Notes under the pieces: generated by a model
Database searches by the model: none
What the model was told of the DNA's origin: nothing
What the model saw: the letters and a program-made list of their open reading frames with translations, nothing else
Program-made: the position numbers and the translations under genes
Part shown: piece after piece, positions 46,561 through 59,822 of the stretch
Layout of the letters: every line of letters begins with the position of its first letter
Position numbering within the stretch: position 1 is the first letter of the stretch
Assembly (NCBI GenBank): GCA_025084515.1
Contig: JAJAGP010000174.1
Span: 578,475 to 642,474 of the forward strand
Source: Ancistrus triradiatus
Lineage: Eukaryota; Chordata; Actinopteri; Siluriformes; Loricariidae
Direction: 5' to 3'
DNA length: 64,000 nt

Positions 46561-49500
46561 AGCAAAACCAACTGACCTGTCTGTCCAATAAACTTTTGAG
46601 ATCCTGTCTTTATCCCGAATCGAATCTGTATGATGGAATGTGATTTGTAATCCAGCTACTGTTACAGAGATTACAAAGGTGTGCGATCTTAGAGAAACTG
46701 GTGTAATAATTACTCAAGAATTCATGTCCACCTGAATATAATTGTACCTTGCGGATGTATCACAAAATTACCGGTGTCAGAAAGTGCTCAAATTGCTGTT
46801 TTTAATAACATCATGCAATATTCAAGCCCAATATGTAGATAAAGATTAAGAGCTCATCAGGACATCAGATGCCCGAGTTCATATGAAAGTCTGATTCCTC
46901 TTACTAAACTGTTAGCTATAAAAGATCCTGTAATGTTCATGGCATTAGAAATTAGTCCCACCATACTTCGCTCTGCTTCAGTTTATACTTTCTCTTCGCC
47001 ACCACGTTCTCCTTCTCCCCTGATTCCATCTTTCTGGCCTTTAACAGGCACAGCAGGTGTTTTTTGTGGTATGAATGGACTCGGAAGGAAGCTCCCCCCC
47101 TTCCTTGGCTCTGATTGGCAGCAGCGGCAGGATGCCATGAAGAATGGGCCATTCCACAGTACTCTGAGCATGCCAGCTCAATCTAGAATTACGCTCATAG
47201 CCCTGCAGCCGTTCGCAGCCCAGCTCTCTATTTACAAACACTGCATCCTCAGACCAGATTCTCCTTTGGTGAAGCTGATGGTGACTGATTCAGCTGAAAT
47301 GGGAATTATAGTGAACTATAACAGTAACAGATGATTCGGCTTGTGTTTCTGCTTTACTATCTGCGTTCGGAAGCTGAATCCAGATGCCATGCCACGCTGA
47401 CAAAGGATTTGGTTGGAAAATAATTTTTTTTGATAAGCTCATTTGCAAACCTTCTCAAATAAAACTTGCCAGTGGCACATGTGGGTGCAACTCTGTGCAT
47501 ATGAGGCACATCTCTTGGGATTACTTCAAAGCAGCATGAAGTTACTTGCCCTGTCGTAGAGGGCTGAACCAGAACCACAATTCTGAGTCTGAAAACCTTT
47601 CAAATTTTTAATTACCAATAAAATTTATTTTCAAGTGTTACATTTTCACTAAAAACAATGCTAATGAGTTTTACTTATCTCTGTTCCTGTGAGCATGGTT
47701 CTGCAGTGGGAGCATTTGGATTATGTATTCTTCTATCTTTTTAAATAAGTATGAATTAAATTTGGTTCGCGAGCTATTGTGCGGGAATTTGACCCATGTA
47801 CACCACCACTATTACTGAGTATTAACTGGGTCTGTCTGGAGACCTAGTGCCCTTGCTGTCTTCTTCCTATGTAGGGCATTCTGTTTGTACAGAGATTGTA
47901 ACTGACTACGGAACCTTAAGATAGGTTACTGAGATGGTATTCTGAGTTGCCAGTTGTGCAACCGATCATTCATACCCTCTGCTTGCGGCCAGTTTATACT
48001 TCAACTGTTCGCTTCACAAGAACACTAGAACAGCTCAGGATTCCAATCTTTTAATTTGTAATACATTTTAAGCGTTATTTATGCCTTATGTTTGGAGGAA
48101 CAGCGTAACACGTGTTACTGAGCTGTGATAAGATGACAAAATTTCGTAAGACGGGTATTAAATGCAGTGCTCGACCAGGTATGGAGAAGTAACGTGAGGG
48201 AAAATTTAAGCCCTTCTCTACAACATTTTCTGTTTATCACATCTGTAACTGGACAGAAATATTTTGGCTAAAACATGTAAGCGTCAATATATTTGTGTGA
48301 AATATATAAAAAGTACAATAATAAATAATGGTCGACTGTTATGGGTGTTTTAATGGGCGCTATTTATAGCTGGTTGACAGATGGCTGATATATAAAGACG
48401 ATTTCACTCTTTTTCAGCCAGTCAGTCTCAGTTTATGAGCAGCAAGTAATTCAGGAAAGTTTATCTGCGTTTTCTCCACTATTTTTGAATATCGGCCTTG
48501 TGAGCACAGATGTCGGCTGATTTGATTCAAAATGGCATTAATCAACCGGTTGCTTAATCGGTCTATCTCTGATAATAAAAACATCAAATACAGAACTACA
48601 GTAAATGCAATAATGGAGAATGTTAATATATAGTACATATAAAAAGTACATTTACTTAATCATACATTATCAACACCTGAGAAACGGAACAACAGATGCA
48701 AAATAACTCGGACATTTCATGTTATTTTTAAATATTCTACATAATCATGCAATTTAATTTTATAAATATGTAGGTACAAGTTATTTAAGTAAATGCTTTT
48801 GATGTTTAGAAATTAATGTTTAGATGTGAAATTTTATGTACTTATTGTCCTTTTTTATAGTAAGAACAGCTCAGAATCTGTTCCCTCAGCTTGCCTATGT
48901 TACACATTAAAGCTACTTATGAAATGCACTGTGAACAAAGTAGGACAATTTACTTGCCCTGACAATGTTAACTTTTTTTTTTGTAGTTCCATGCGTTGCT
49001 GAATGTATTTGTGTGTAATGTGGAGCAATAAAGTAAAAAGAATAAATGAAATGCTCATGGATTGTGTTCTCCAGTTTATACCAATTTAGAAATAAGAACA
49101 TCGCTGGTGTCTACAGAAATTCTGTAAAATTTAAGCACTGAAATAACTGTAATATATAAAATAATGAAATGTTTCTGTTATTTGACTTTAAGATTACAGT
49201 ACAGCAGCTACTTTGCTTATTTTACAGCCTGTGTGGCCAACTGCCTTTGTGACGTACTAGGCTGTTTTTAATTTGTTGATTGATTATTTTTAGGTGTGAA
49301 TTTTCATAAGATTTGAAATATAACACATTTTGCAGTGAATGTGCTTTTTATGCGGTTCTCACTGTAAAAAATACAGTATTTTGAACAAAGGTAGTTTTGC
49401 ATTTATACTGCACTTTGAAGATCCGCTTCTATTTTGTATTACTTTTTCATATTGTGCCTAGTTATTTTTTATATAAAGAAAAATTGAATAAATACACATT

Positions 49501-49739
49501 TGCAAGATTTGTGCCCTTTATTGCAAATATGTAGCAGTGAAACCTTCTTAGTACAAAGCTGCAGTAAAAAGAAAAAAGCGAAAAGGCAGACTTGAACACA
49601 CAACACATTCTATTAAAATATTTCGTGGAACATGTCCTTGAGGTGATACAAAGTAGTCATGATGGTAAATAATCTCAAGAGGAATTTAGTTGCAGTCTTG
49701 CAAATATTGACCAGGCAGTATCCCCACTCATTGAAAAAC
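46561..49739. other. no recognisable gene; one moderate open frame
   Basis: 46933-47334 is open for 133 codons on the plus strand, moderately GC-rich, without any domain I recognise. Overlapping minus-strand frames exist too. It may be chance. Otherwise anonymous. Confidence 0.4.
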
Positions 49740-52700
49740 CATAGTCTGTGACTACTCTATGATTAAAAATCTTTTTTCTGTTTGTCACAAAGTGTTGTGG
49801 AACATCAAACCAGTTTAAATATTAGTAAAAGATAACACAAGTAAACCCAAAATGCAGTTTTTAAATGAAGGTGTTTATTATTAAGGGAGAAAAAAAAAAG
49901 CAAACCTACATGTCCCTGTGTGAAAAAGTGATTGCCCTGTCCCGCCCTCCCACACAAGCTTAATGAAACATGACTATGGTTTATCACACCTGAGTTCACT
50001 GTCTCTAGCCACACCTGATTTTTGCCACACCTGTTCTCAATCATGACATCACTTAAATAGTACCTGCCTGACAAAGTGAAGTACACCAAAAGATCCTTAA
50101 AGTGACACATCATGCCAAGATCCAAAGAAATTCAGGAACAATTTTGAAAGAAAGTAATGAAAGCGAACCTTGTCAGGAATGGCCGGCCGATCAAAATTAA
50201 AAAGACCCCACAACAACATCCAAAGAGCTGCAGGCCTCACTTGCCTCAGTTTAGGTCAGTGTTCATGCCTCCACCATAAGAAAGAGACTAAGCAGAAATG
50301 GCCTGCATGACAGAGTTCCAAGACAAAAACCACTGCTGAGCAAAAAGAACATTAAAGCTCATCTCAATTTTTCCAGATCACATCTTGATGATCCCCAAGA
50401 CTTTTGAGAAAACATTCTGTGGAATGACAAGACAAAAGTTGAACTCTTTGGAAGGTGTGTGTCCCATTACATCTGGTCTAAAAGTAACACAGCATTTCAG
50501 AAAAAGAACATTATAGCGACAGTGAAATATGGTGGTGGTAGTGTGATGGTCTGCGGCTGTTTTGCTGCTTCAGGACCTGGAAGACTTGCTGTGACAAATG
50601 GAACTATGAATTCTGCTGTCTACCAAAAAATCCTAAAGGAGAATGTCCGGCCATCTGTTCCTCACCTCAAGCTGAAACGAACTTGGGTTCTGCAGCAGGA
50701 CAATGATCCAAAACACACCAGCAAGTCCACCTCTGAATGGCTGAAGAAAAACAAAATGAAGACTTCATGGTCTAGTGGCCTAGTCAAAGTCCTGACCTGA
50801 ATCCTATTGAGATGTTGTGGCATGACCATTGCTTGGAGGGACAGCATGGCAGAGTATAAGCATGCCCTCACTAAAGCTAAAGCTGCATACTTCTCTTCAA
50901 TCATAGAGAAAAATGAAAATATTCCAAGATTTCTCTTTAATACAGTTTCCAAATTAACAAAAAACCCCACAGAAAGTGACTCTGCCATTCTGTGTAATTT
51001 TAACAGTAATGATTTCATGACTTTCTTTAATAAGATAGAAAACATTAGGCATAAAACTCAATGCTCATCACATCACCAAACTGTTCAGCCACCTTCCAGA
51101 TGCAGCACTAGTGAAGACATCTGTTTAATGAGCTGCAAATCAAGATTAGAATCTTTTACCCCCAATTACTAATACTGAAACTATCCGCACTGATCAGCTC
51201 GTCTAAGTCATCAAACATGTTTATTAGATCCAATTCCTACACGTCTACTCAAAACAAGTATTATCTAGTGTTTAGAGCCAGTGTTAGTTATTTTTAAATT
51301 CATCCCTTACCTTAGGTTATGTGCCCCAAATCCTTTAAGTCTGCCGTTATCAAACCACCGATTAAAAAAAAGCCAATCTTGACCCTGTGTTGATATCTAA
51401 TTATAGACCAATTTCAAAATCTACCGTTTCTGTCCAAAAATCTTAGAAAAAAAGCCGTCTATCAGCAGCTCTGCAGTTACCTCCAAAGGAATGAAATTTA
51501 TGAAACATTTCAGTCTGGCTCAGGCCCCATCATAGTACTGAAACAGCATTAATTAGGGTACTAAATGATTTGGTAATGTCCTCAGATAAGGGGTGTGTTT
51601 CTTTCTTGTTCTGTTAGATTTAAGTGCAGCATTTTGACACTATAGATCATGATGTTTTACTAAACCAGACTAGAAAAATACTGTAGGTATTAAGGGATCA
51701 GCACTTTCTTGGTTTAAATCCTACTTAACTGACCGGTACCAGTTTGTTCATATATAATAACCTAAGGTCTAAGCTCTCAAAAGTGAAGTATGGCGTGCTT
51801 TTATTCTCTCTGTACATGCTGCCACTAGGCTCAGTTATTCGTAAACATGGCATTAGTTTCCACTGCTATGCAGATGATACACAGCTTGTACATATCAGCC
51901 AAACCTAATGACAGCCTTACAATCAACAAAATCGAGGGACTGTGTAAAGGAAAATAAAAAGATTGGATGTTATTTAATTTTCTCTTACTTAACTCAGATA
52001 AAACTGAGGTTCTATTAGTGGGAACCCAAGGCATTGGCTTGTGAGAGGGACAGGTTAGCTACATCTATGTTAAATCTAGATGGCGTGTCCAGTATTGCCC
52101 AGTCCGTCTGTATAAAAATTAGGGGTCACATTTGATTCAGATCTCTCCTTTGATGCACACATTAGCAGCATCCCTCGAATTGCTTTCTTTCAATTACGTA
52201 ATATCGCTAAACTTAGAAATATCCTCTCTTTTAATGATGCAGACAGAAAAACTTGTTCATACGTTTATAACCTCAAGGTTGGATTACTGTAATGCCTTAC
52301 TTACTGGATGCTCTAGTAAATATATAAATAAACTTCAGTTAGTCAGAACGCAGCTGCCCGAGTGCTAACTCGAACTAGAAAATTTGATTCATATCACTCC
52401 TGTTCTATCATCACTGCACTGGTTACCAGTCAAATTCCGCATTGATTACAAAAATACTTCTTATTAACTTATAAAGCTCTACATGGCCTGGCCCCCCACA
52501 TTATCTGAGTGAACTCTTAGAGTTTTTACAATCCAAACTCGTCTAGTTCCTAGAAATTAAAAAAAGTCACAGCCGCGGGAAAGGCTTTCTCATACATGGC
52601 CCCCCCAACTATGGAATATAACTTCCCACTTTCATTCGAGATTCAGGACACTCTCCAAAAGTTTTAAGTCTAGGCTAAAGACATACCTATTTACACAGGC

Positions 52701-53949
52701 TTTTGACTAGATTTAGACCAGGATGCATGGCTTGGGTCACTGGGGCCGGAGGTCTGGAGTCATGTCTGGCCTGCCTGCCTTGTCCGCTAGCCGGGAGTGT
52801 CGAGTGGGCGGTCTGGCTGAACTGGGCTTCGGTTCCTCGTGATCTTGACTCATGCATCCTTGCCTTAGACTAAGGGCAGAGCTGGGGGTTCATAGTCAAA
52901 GAGTCTTTATGGTGATCAGAGATGTTGGGTTGCTTGTCTTCTGTGCCTCCCGTGGGGGTGGCCAATGTCTCATGTGATCCCTCTTGGCTGAGTTTTCCTA
53001 CCAGTTCCTCCTCTTTCTAGCTATGCTGCTATAGCTTAATGCTGCCCCGCGCGGTCTCATGATACACTTGGCATCAGTGATTGACATGGCATCAGTGATT
53101 ATTAATAGACACTGTGCTCTTAATCAATAACTAATTACATTTTTCGTTTTCTCTCCGAGCTGTGTTCCGGCAGTTCCAGCCCCACACATGATGTTCATCC
53201 GCTGTAGTTTCCACTCAAGCTGCTTCCGTCATCAGCTCCAGCCCCATCATACCCGGGCCACTTAATGCCGATGTGCATACTTCACATTTTATTCGAACTT
53301 TGACTCCATGACTTTAGTTTCGCTCTTAGATTTATCATCTACGCCGCCCAAGGAGGTTGGGTCCCTTTTTGAGTCTTGGTCCTCCTAAGGTTTCTTCCTA
53401 TAACTCAGGGAGTTTTTCCTTGCCACTGTAGCCCTAGGCTTGCTCAGTTTGGGATTGGACGTAGTTATTAGGAGATAATCTAAACTTGTAAAGTTGCTTT
53501 GAGACAATGCTCCATTGTAAAAAGTGCTATATAAATAAATCTGATTTGACTTGACCTTAAAAAAGTCGTTCATGGTTAAACCCTCCAATGTGGCTGAATT
53601 GCAACAATTCTGCAAAGATGAGTGGCCAAAACTCCTCCACAACGAGGTAGAGACACTCACTACAAGTTATCACAAACGCTTGGTTGCAGTTGTTGCTGCT
53701 AAGGGTGGCCCAACCAGTTATTAGGTTTAGGGGGCAATCACTTTTTCACACAGGGCCATGTAGGTTTGAATTTTTTTCTACCTTAATAATAAACCCCTTC
53801 ATTTAAAAACTGCATTTCGTGTTTACTTGTGTTGTCTTTGACCAATATTTAATTGGTTTGATTTTACGAAACACTTAAGTGTGACAAACATGCAAAAAAA
53901 AAAATAAAGTAAATCAGGAAGGGGGCAAACACTTCTTCACACCACTGTA
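49740..53949 (+). mobile_element. sixth Tc1 family, nearly complete, split by a LINE
   Basis: Left repeat degraded (TGTTTGTCACAAAGTG, AACACAAGTAAACCC). Transposase on the plus strand: DNA-binding half near 50110-50340, then SNTAFQKKNIIATVKYGGG, VLQQDNDPKHTSKST and LNPIEMLWHD, broken at 50827 by a LINE. It resumes at 53556 with KKVVHG-like and QQFCKDEWPKLLHNEVETL-like text, VVAAKGGPTSY and the right repeat. The right end is ACTTCTTCACACCACTG at about 53949, with TA outside. The first Asp region (WNDKTK) has lost its Glu partner. Inactive. Confidence 0.85.
50828..53551 (+). mobile_element. L2-like non-LTR retrotransposon fragment
   Basis: 5' truncated LINE carrying a reverse transcriptase with many stops. 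It starts with EYKHALTKAKAAYFSSIIE (50850 on). Near 51700 it reads SALSWFKSYLTDRYQF. The catalytic box is YADDTQ (51867-51884), then SRLDYCNALLTG near 52285-52325 and HWLPVKFRIDYKILLLTYKALHG-like residues near 52420-52490. The 3' region is typical: TTTTTCCTTGCCACTGTAG, GCTATATAAATAAA. It interrupts the Tc1 transposase. The bases TGACC stand at both edges (50823-50827, 53552-53556), a short possible target duplication. The clade assignment (L2/Jockey superfamily) rests on resemblance. Confidence 0.85.
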
Positions 53950-55300
53950 TCTGTACAATAGATGCTACATTGGATCTTAGGATCTTAGTGGTGTGTCTGT
54001 GTGTGAGTGAGATGCATGTGGTGAATAAATGTCTCTGATTCTGGTATTCTAAATGAGTAGGGAAAGTTGTTTTCTTCAGACTTATGTTTGTGTTTGATTA
54101 GAACAGGACCAGGCAGAAGTCATTATCTTGATGAAAGCAGATCGTGATTTATCACTGAATATCACTTTCTTCCCATCATCCACACTGCTAAGGGATTATA
54201 CATGTTCCTTTCATTCATCTGGTTTCTTACAGTTCTGTCAATTGTTTCTGCGCATTTGTTTTCTTTTGCTGTTCTGTGAGTTTTCTGTTTTCAAGAGGTA
54301 TTACAGGGGTCAAGATACGATTATATCACATATTATGGTGAAGTTTGTTTGTTGTGGGGTTGCGTTGCTCAGGTGACATAATTATTCATATTCCTTAACT
54401 TTACCTTAACCCATCATCCACACTTGAACACTGCTAAGGGATTATATACGTGTATACACTTGCCGCTAGCCTATGATCTCACCAAGTTATCAAGTGTAAT
54501 TTCCTCTTCAGAAGGTGCATGTGGTCAGAGTTCACTCTGCTTGTTCTGAGTCAGTTTTTGACTGTAAGTTTGGAGAGCACATGGGTAAGGTTCACCAAAA
54601 CACTTTTTGCCATAAGTTTTGTTTTATCTTCATCACAGGCATATTAATAACATGCATTTTTTTTTTACATTTACTTACCATACTTCACATACAATTTAGA
54701 AACGTATTTATCAGCTTGTTATTAATTTAGCAGTAATTGTTTGTAGCGTTATTTAGCAGTAACTACTTCTAAAGTAAGTTGTGTCACAGCGTCTTTCGCT
54801 AAAGTCTGGACCCTGACTTGGCCACTCCAAAACAAACTTTCTTTTTTCTTTTTAAACTTGTTCACAAATTGACCCAGAGAAATCGATGAACTCGACTGTT
54901 CAGGCATTCTGGGAAGTAAACATTTGGTGAGGTACTAGACTAGCTGTTAATATTTGAATATGATTTTCTTAATGAAATGTAGGTTAAATCATGTGGACAA
55001 ATGTCAAAAATGAATTCTGTCACACACTGAGTATGCTCAGGTAGTTGCCTAGGTTGAGCTGAGTAACCTATGATCAAACATTCGTACAAGTGTTTTATTT
55101 AGTCAGATTAGGTTATGCTTTTTGTTGACCTATGTACCCATGCTGGCAGTGTTTCATCTGAAGTGGCGTTGTCTTCTGACAGAGAGTGTGTTATTGCTCT
55201 TTTGCCACCCTTGTGATTTAGTACAATGGGCTTTGCAATGATTCCCTGACATTGGGCTCAGGAAAAGTAGTTTTCAGGAGACATACAGTATACAACAGAA
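53950..55300. other. no recognisable gene
   Basis: Anonymous AT-rich DNA. CACTGCTAAGGGATTATA occurs at 54183 and 54430, a short local duplication. Confidence 0.5.
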
Positions 55301-55489
55301 GTGGACTGTGGTGGCCTAGTGGTTAAGGTGCAGAACTATGAACCAGAAGGTCCAGGGTTCAAATCCCCCCCCTCAGCCAGAAGCTGCCACTGTTGGGTCC
55401 TTGAGCAAGACCCTTAACCCACAATTGCTTGGACTGTATCAATTGTAAGTCGCTCTGGATAAGGGCGTCTGCTAAATGCTGTAAATGTA
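55301..55489 (+). mobile_element. tRNA-derived SINE, copy 2
   Basis: Same family as 46365: GTGGCCTAGTGGTTAAGGTG, GGTTCAAATCCCC, TTGAGCAAGACCCTTAACCC, TCGCTCTGGATAAGGGCGTC. Its GTAAATGTAA tail is broken exactly by the next element. Confidence 0.9.
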
Positions 55490-56871
55490 AGTGAGTACAC
55501 CCCGTGCAATATCAATTAAATGTCAGGTTATTCAAAATTGTATCACCTCTCAATACGTGCATTGGTTTTAAGTTGACAAGTAGAGTATTCCCTCTCATGA
55601 GCAACCAAAAACAAATACTTTAGAAAGACTATGTTGAAAATACAGGCCTCAAAGTAGAAAATCAGTGCAACAAAAGTGAATACACCTGTGATCACCAACA
55701 CACAAGTTCTAAAAACTGTGATCACTGAAACGAAACTGAGTACACCTCATTGCATGAATATGGCTATAAAATAACCTGTGAACACCAGAACGTTCTTAAT
55801 TCTGGTCGTAAGAGCTGTGTCTATCTGCATGTCTGCATCATGGTTCCACATGGAAAAGATTTGACAGAGGAATTGAAAAATCTGATTGTGAGACTTTACA
55901 AAGATGGGACAGGATACAGGAAGATTGATCACCAACTGAATATCAGTCAAAACACAGTTGTAGCAGTACCCAGGAGGTATAGAAAGAGCTAATCCGAGCC
56001 ACAGACAGTGCGCTACTTGCACAGTCTAACTGTGCAAGTGCTTCAAACTTGGCACAAGGGGTTATCAGTGGAAATGGGAGGTTCTGTGACAGCTCAGACG
56101 GTGCAACGGAAAATGCATTACATCGACCTATATGGATGCCATACCCTTGTTTACTTTTCAGCACAAAACTCAAGATGACACTTTGCTAAAGAACATGAAA
56201 AGAAGGCTGATAAATATTGGGAGGAGAGTCTTTGGTCAGATGACACCAAGATAAATGGGTTCGGCTCAGATGGGGTCCAGCATGTTTGGCGTGAACCTGG
56301 CCAGGACTACCACAGTGAATGCATAGCCTCGACAGTGAAGCACGGAGGTGGGAGTGTGATGATATTGGGCTGCATGAGTGCAAAAGGTCTTGGGGAGATG
56401 ACATTTCTAGATGGCACCATGAATGCATGTGGATATATCAAAATACTGGCTGACAAGATGATTACCAGTATTCAGAAGTTTGGCAAAAGAGGAATATAAC
56501 AGCATGATGGCGATCCATAGCACACTGTAAAAATCACTAAACAATGGCAGCAAATCTTTCTAGATATTTGTGAAACACTGGTATCTTCCCTGCCGATGAG
56601 GATTGAGTCTGTCATCAAAAATAAAGGTGGACACAAGTATTGAAAATTAAATATATATATACTCAGTAATGAAAGATGTACTGACTTTTGTTGCATTGAG
56701 TTTTATACTGAGGGGCCTGTATTTTTAATGTAGTAAATCTAAACTGTTAGTCTTTATTTTTATGTAAGAGAAAATACCTTATTGTTCAACTTGGAAGTAC
56801 TGAAATTACTGTAAGGTGATACAATTTTGAATCATTTGACATTTGTGATATTGCACAGGAGTGTACTCACT
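55490..56871 (+). mobile_element. seventh Tc1 family, inserted in a SINE tail
   Basis: Perfect terminal match AGTGAGTACAC at both ends (55490-55500 and its reverse complement 56861-56871), with TA outside both ends (55488-55489, 56872-56873). The transposase N-terminus starts at 55842 (MVPHGKDLTEELKNLIVRLY). The first catalytic region is WSDDTK (near 56237) and the second QHDGDP (near 56503, Lys and His pattern decayed). The third region is deleted between 56620 and 56690. Inactive but with well-preserved ends. Confidence 0.88.
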
Positions 56872-56873
56872 TA

Positions 56874-57590
56874 TGTTGTATATTGTACATGAGATGTCAA
56901 CTACCGCCTCATTCATTAATGAATCATGTATTTTTCACCATTGTAAGTTAATGTTTATGCCTGTTAAGGTGCATGTCTATAAAATCAGCTAATTTATGTT
57001 CAGTTTAGACCCTGCAAAAATGAGTGAAGAACCACTTATTTTATTTGTTGTGGATATTACTGTGTGTGCTTTAGTTTACTACTTGTGGTGATAATTCTTG
57101 TAACTGATTAGCTTACTTGCATATGTAGGTTAGATATCCTTGGCAGTACTACATTCCAGTCCTTTTCCATATGTTATGCTGATTATTATTATTATTCTTT
57201 TTTAATTTTTTTTAATTTAATTTTATTTTTTTAACTGTCTGCTTCATAATTTGTTTGACAAATTATCTTCCTTTCAGCTCTTCTTTTGGTTCTGAGTGGA
57301 GGATTTTGTTACTGTTGCTAGTTTAAACTAGTGGTTTCGGTACTCTGCAGCATAATGGTTACTGTAGAAGCATGTGTGGTCCCACTTCAAAAAGCTAGGA
57401 GCACAGGAAGAAATTCAGTAACAGAGGTGCACAGTTAAAGCCTCAATTAAAATATTACTGACCTGAGAGCCAGCGTAAGGAATCGTTGGTTTAAATACTT
57501 TTGAACTTGTGCTGCTGTTTCTGTCTACAACTTGTATATACAGTGAGAATTTTTGGCACCCTTCTGAAAGCAGGATGAAAAGAATGGGTA
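56874..57590. other. no recognisable gene
   Basis: Anonymous AT-rich DNA. Confidence 0.5.
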
Positions 57591-57591
57591 A

Positions 57592-57785
57592 GGGGCAGCA
57601 CTGTGGTGCAAGTGGTTAGCGCACCTGCTGCACAGCTCCAGAGATCCCAGGTTCAACCCTAACCTTGTAGAGTTTGCATGTCCTCTCTCTGTCTGCGTGA
57701 TTTTCCTTCCGCATTCCAAAGACATGCGTCAAGTTAATTGGTCACTAAGTTGTCCCAGCATGATTGTGTTTGAGTTCTGACTGAG
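57592..57785 (+). mobile_element. tRNA-derived SINE
   Basis: GGGGCAGCACTGTGGTGCAAGTGG, GATCCCAGGTTCAACCC (B-box-like), GAGTTTGCATGTCCTCTC and CATTCCAAAGACATGCG, the common fish SINE body. The tail is degraded. Confidence 0.8.
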
Positions 57786-57904
57786 TGCGTTTACATGCAC
57801 TAGGGCTTTCACAATTATTACATAATCACAGTTAATTGAAATGATCACAATTATGTAGGACTACAGTAATTTTCCATAGTTGGTATATGCCTTTGCAACA
57901 CACT

Positions 57905-58640
57905 CGAAGACATTTTTACTTTGAGTGGGGCTGTGTCATTGGGCTGAGAGAAACAGAATGGTGGTTTAAGGAACTGCCCACCATCTAGATTGCTTCGATT
58001 TTGCTGTTAGGTGGTGTTGGGAGCAATGGTTTCTTTGGGGCACACAGAAATGGCAAAAAAAGCTCTGGATGGCCCTGACAGACCATCAACAGACAGGATT
58101 GTTTGATCCACCAACAAGCATGAGCAGCTTCCACCGTTTTGTTGTCCACCATCCAAACAGCTGGCACCCTCACTGCACACCCCTGTCTCTGCTTGGCCCA
58201 TTTTCAGGCGCTTACCAGAAGGAAACTGATCATCACGTCACCCATCATGTGTTCTGCCATTGCCTTAGTCACCTTCGTTTGCAGTGGTGTCATGACCGAG
58301 AAACATGGACTGCTATGCACTGGAACTTTATCATCTTTAGCGATTAATCCAGGTTCTGTTTGAGATTCGAAAGTCAGGTTTGAGTAAGGAAACTTTGTGG
58401 CGAGCACTTCAATCTTGCCTTTTCTGTGGAGCGGCACACTGCCCCAACTGCTGGTCTACTGGATGAGGATCTACAAACTCCGTTGCAACATCTGTGGGCA
58501 AATGTGCCACTAGATAAAATTATAGAACGTTTGCCTCGAATGCCCAACTGTATCTCATCTTGTATCCAGGGTTCAACATCCAGGGTTTTCCCCAATAAAC
58601 TTATTGTTTCACTCTATTATTGTAATCACTTGTCATTATT
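57905..58640 (+). mobile_element. second Tc1 family, copy 2, deleted
   Basis: Same family as 9217-10170: GGGCTGAGAGAAACAGAATGG, GCCCTGACAGACCATCAAC, GGATTGTTTGATCCACC. The first catalytic site reads FSD then a stop (TTTAGCGATTAATCC). The second catalytic region is deleted. It resumes with CATCTGTGGGCAAATGTGCC and ATCTCATCTTGTATCCAGGG at the C-terminal end. Confidence 0.8.
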
Positions 58641-59466
58641 ACATCCACACCATATAGTTTCATTCGATTCCTACTCCTTCTTGGTGAGTTATTTTTTTTT
58701 TTAGTGAGAGGAGATAGCTTGGATAGAGTGTACATAGCTGTGAAGAACACTTCATCTCTCCTAGCTTTCCAGTGGGTTATGGAGCAGAGTGGAATTAGAC
58801 TCATTACAAGTGTTACTACAAGTGATGTAGGGAATGAAGTTTTTCAAAAAGAAAAAGGTATTGTGAACTGTGACAAAATGTGTTTATTCTATGTGTTTAC
58901 AGAGAACATGAGCCAACTAACCTGTCTGAATCAATGGACTAAGTGTTTTGTAGGGGATTAGTTTGTCAGACTAAGAGGATTACATGTGTACAGGGCAGTA
59001 CAGGATAAGGACTTTTGACGCAAGGATCCCAGAACAAATAAACAAGACACTTCAACTCGTTCTTTGGACTGAGTTGATCCCATGTTGAGCAGATTGGATG
59101 GTGTGATCTTGTATGTACTTTGATTAATTTTATGGTGTGTTGTCATCACGTAGTACTCCCTCAACATGGTACTCCATTCTATTTGCTTTCAGTTGCAGGT
59201 TCTTTGAATTTCACTGCATGTATTATATCCACCCATTGTAGCTTGTTGTCATAGCTGTGGTTGCAGCAGTAATCAATTTCTCAGTGTACTATGGAATGAA
59301 AATGGATGGTTATTACACTGTGTAAGTTTGCTTGTTACGTTTTGTTATTATTGGAGGCAAATCGCAAGAGAAGGCAGAATCTCCCCACGCATGCTTTCCT
59401 TGTCGTCCACCCTTTAGACTCGTCAGCTTGCGCAACACCCACAACACACACGGTGGATAAAATGTT
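58641..59466. other. no recognisable gene
   Basis: Anonymous DNA with short open frames on both strands. Confidence 0.5.
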
Positions 59467-59678
59467 TCCTTCCGGTGTCCTCCCACAGTCCAAAGACGTG
59501 TGTTAGGGTAATTGATTATGCCGAATTGCCATTGACTTGAGTGTGAGAGTGTGTGAGATATATATGACTAGTCTTGATGTAAACCTGTGTATAGATGTAA
59601 CCTTGTGTGAGTCGCTGAAATGGCCACTGATGCTGATGGTGACGTTAAATAAAACCAAATAAAGAAACAAACAAACGA
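59467..59678 (+). mobile_element. SINE with (AAAC)n tail
   Basis: CCTTCCGGTGTCCTCCCACAGTCCAAAGACG, then TAATTGATTATGCC, ATTGACTTGAGTGTGAG, TAACCTTGTGTGAGTCGCTG and AAAGAAACAAACAAAC. Same family as 9007-9199, better preserved; the head is not clear. Confidence 0.75.
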
Positions 59679-59822
59679 GGCACTGTGCTGCCATGCAGAT
59701 CAAAGTATGTCCCCCATTTATAACTTTAATTCCTAATCAAAAGTGTGAACGTTTACACATCGACTAAAATTTGCGATCGAAAGTCTGTTTGCTCATCCTT
59801 AGTGCGCAAACTGTATCGTGAA

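Noticed and set aside
46933..47334. 133-codon plus-strand frame that might be a gene
   Set aside because: No recognised domain, no splice context, overlapping frames on the other strand; kept only as an open frame.
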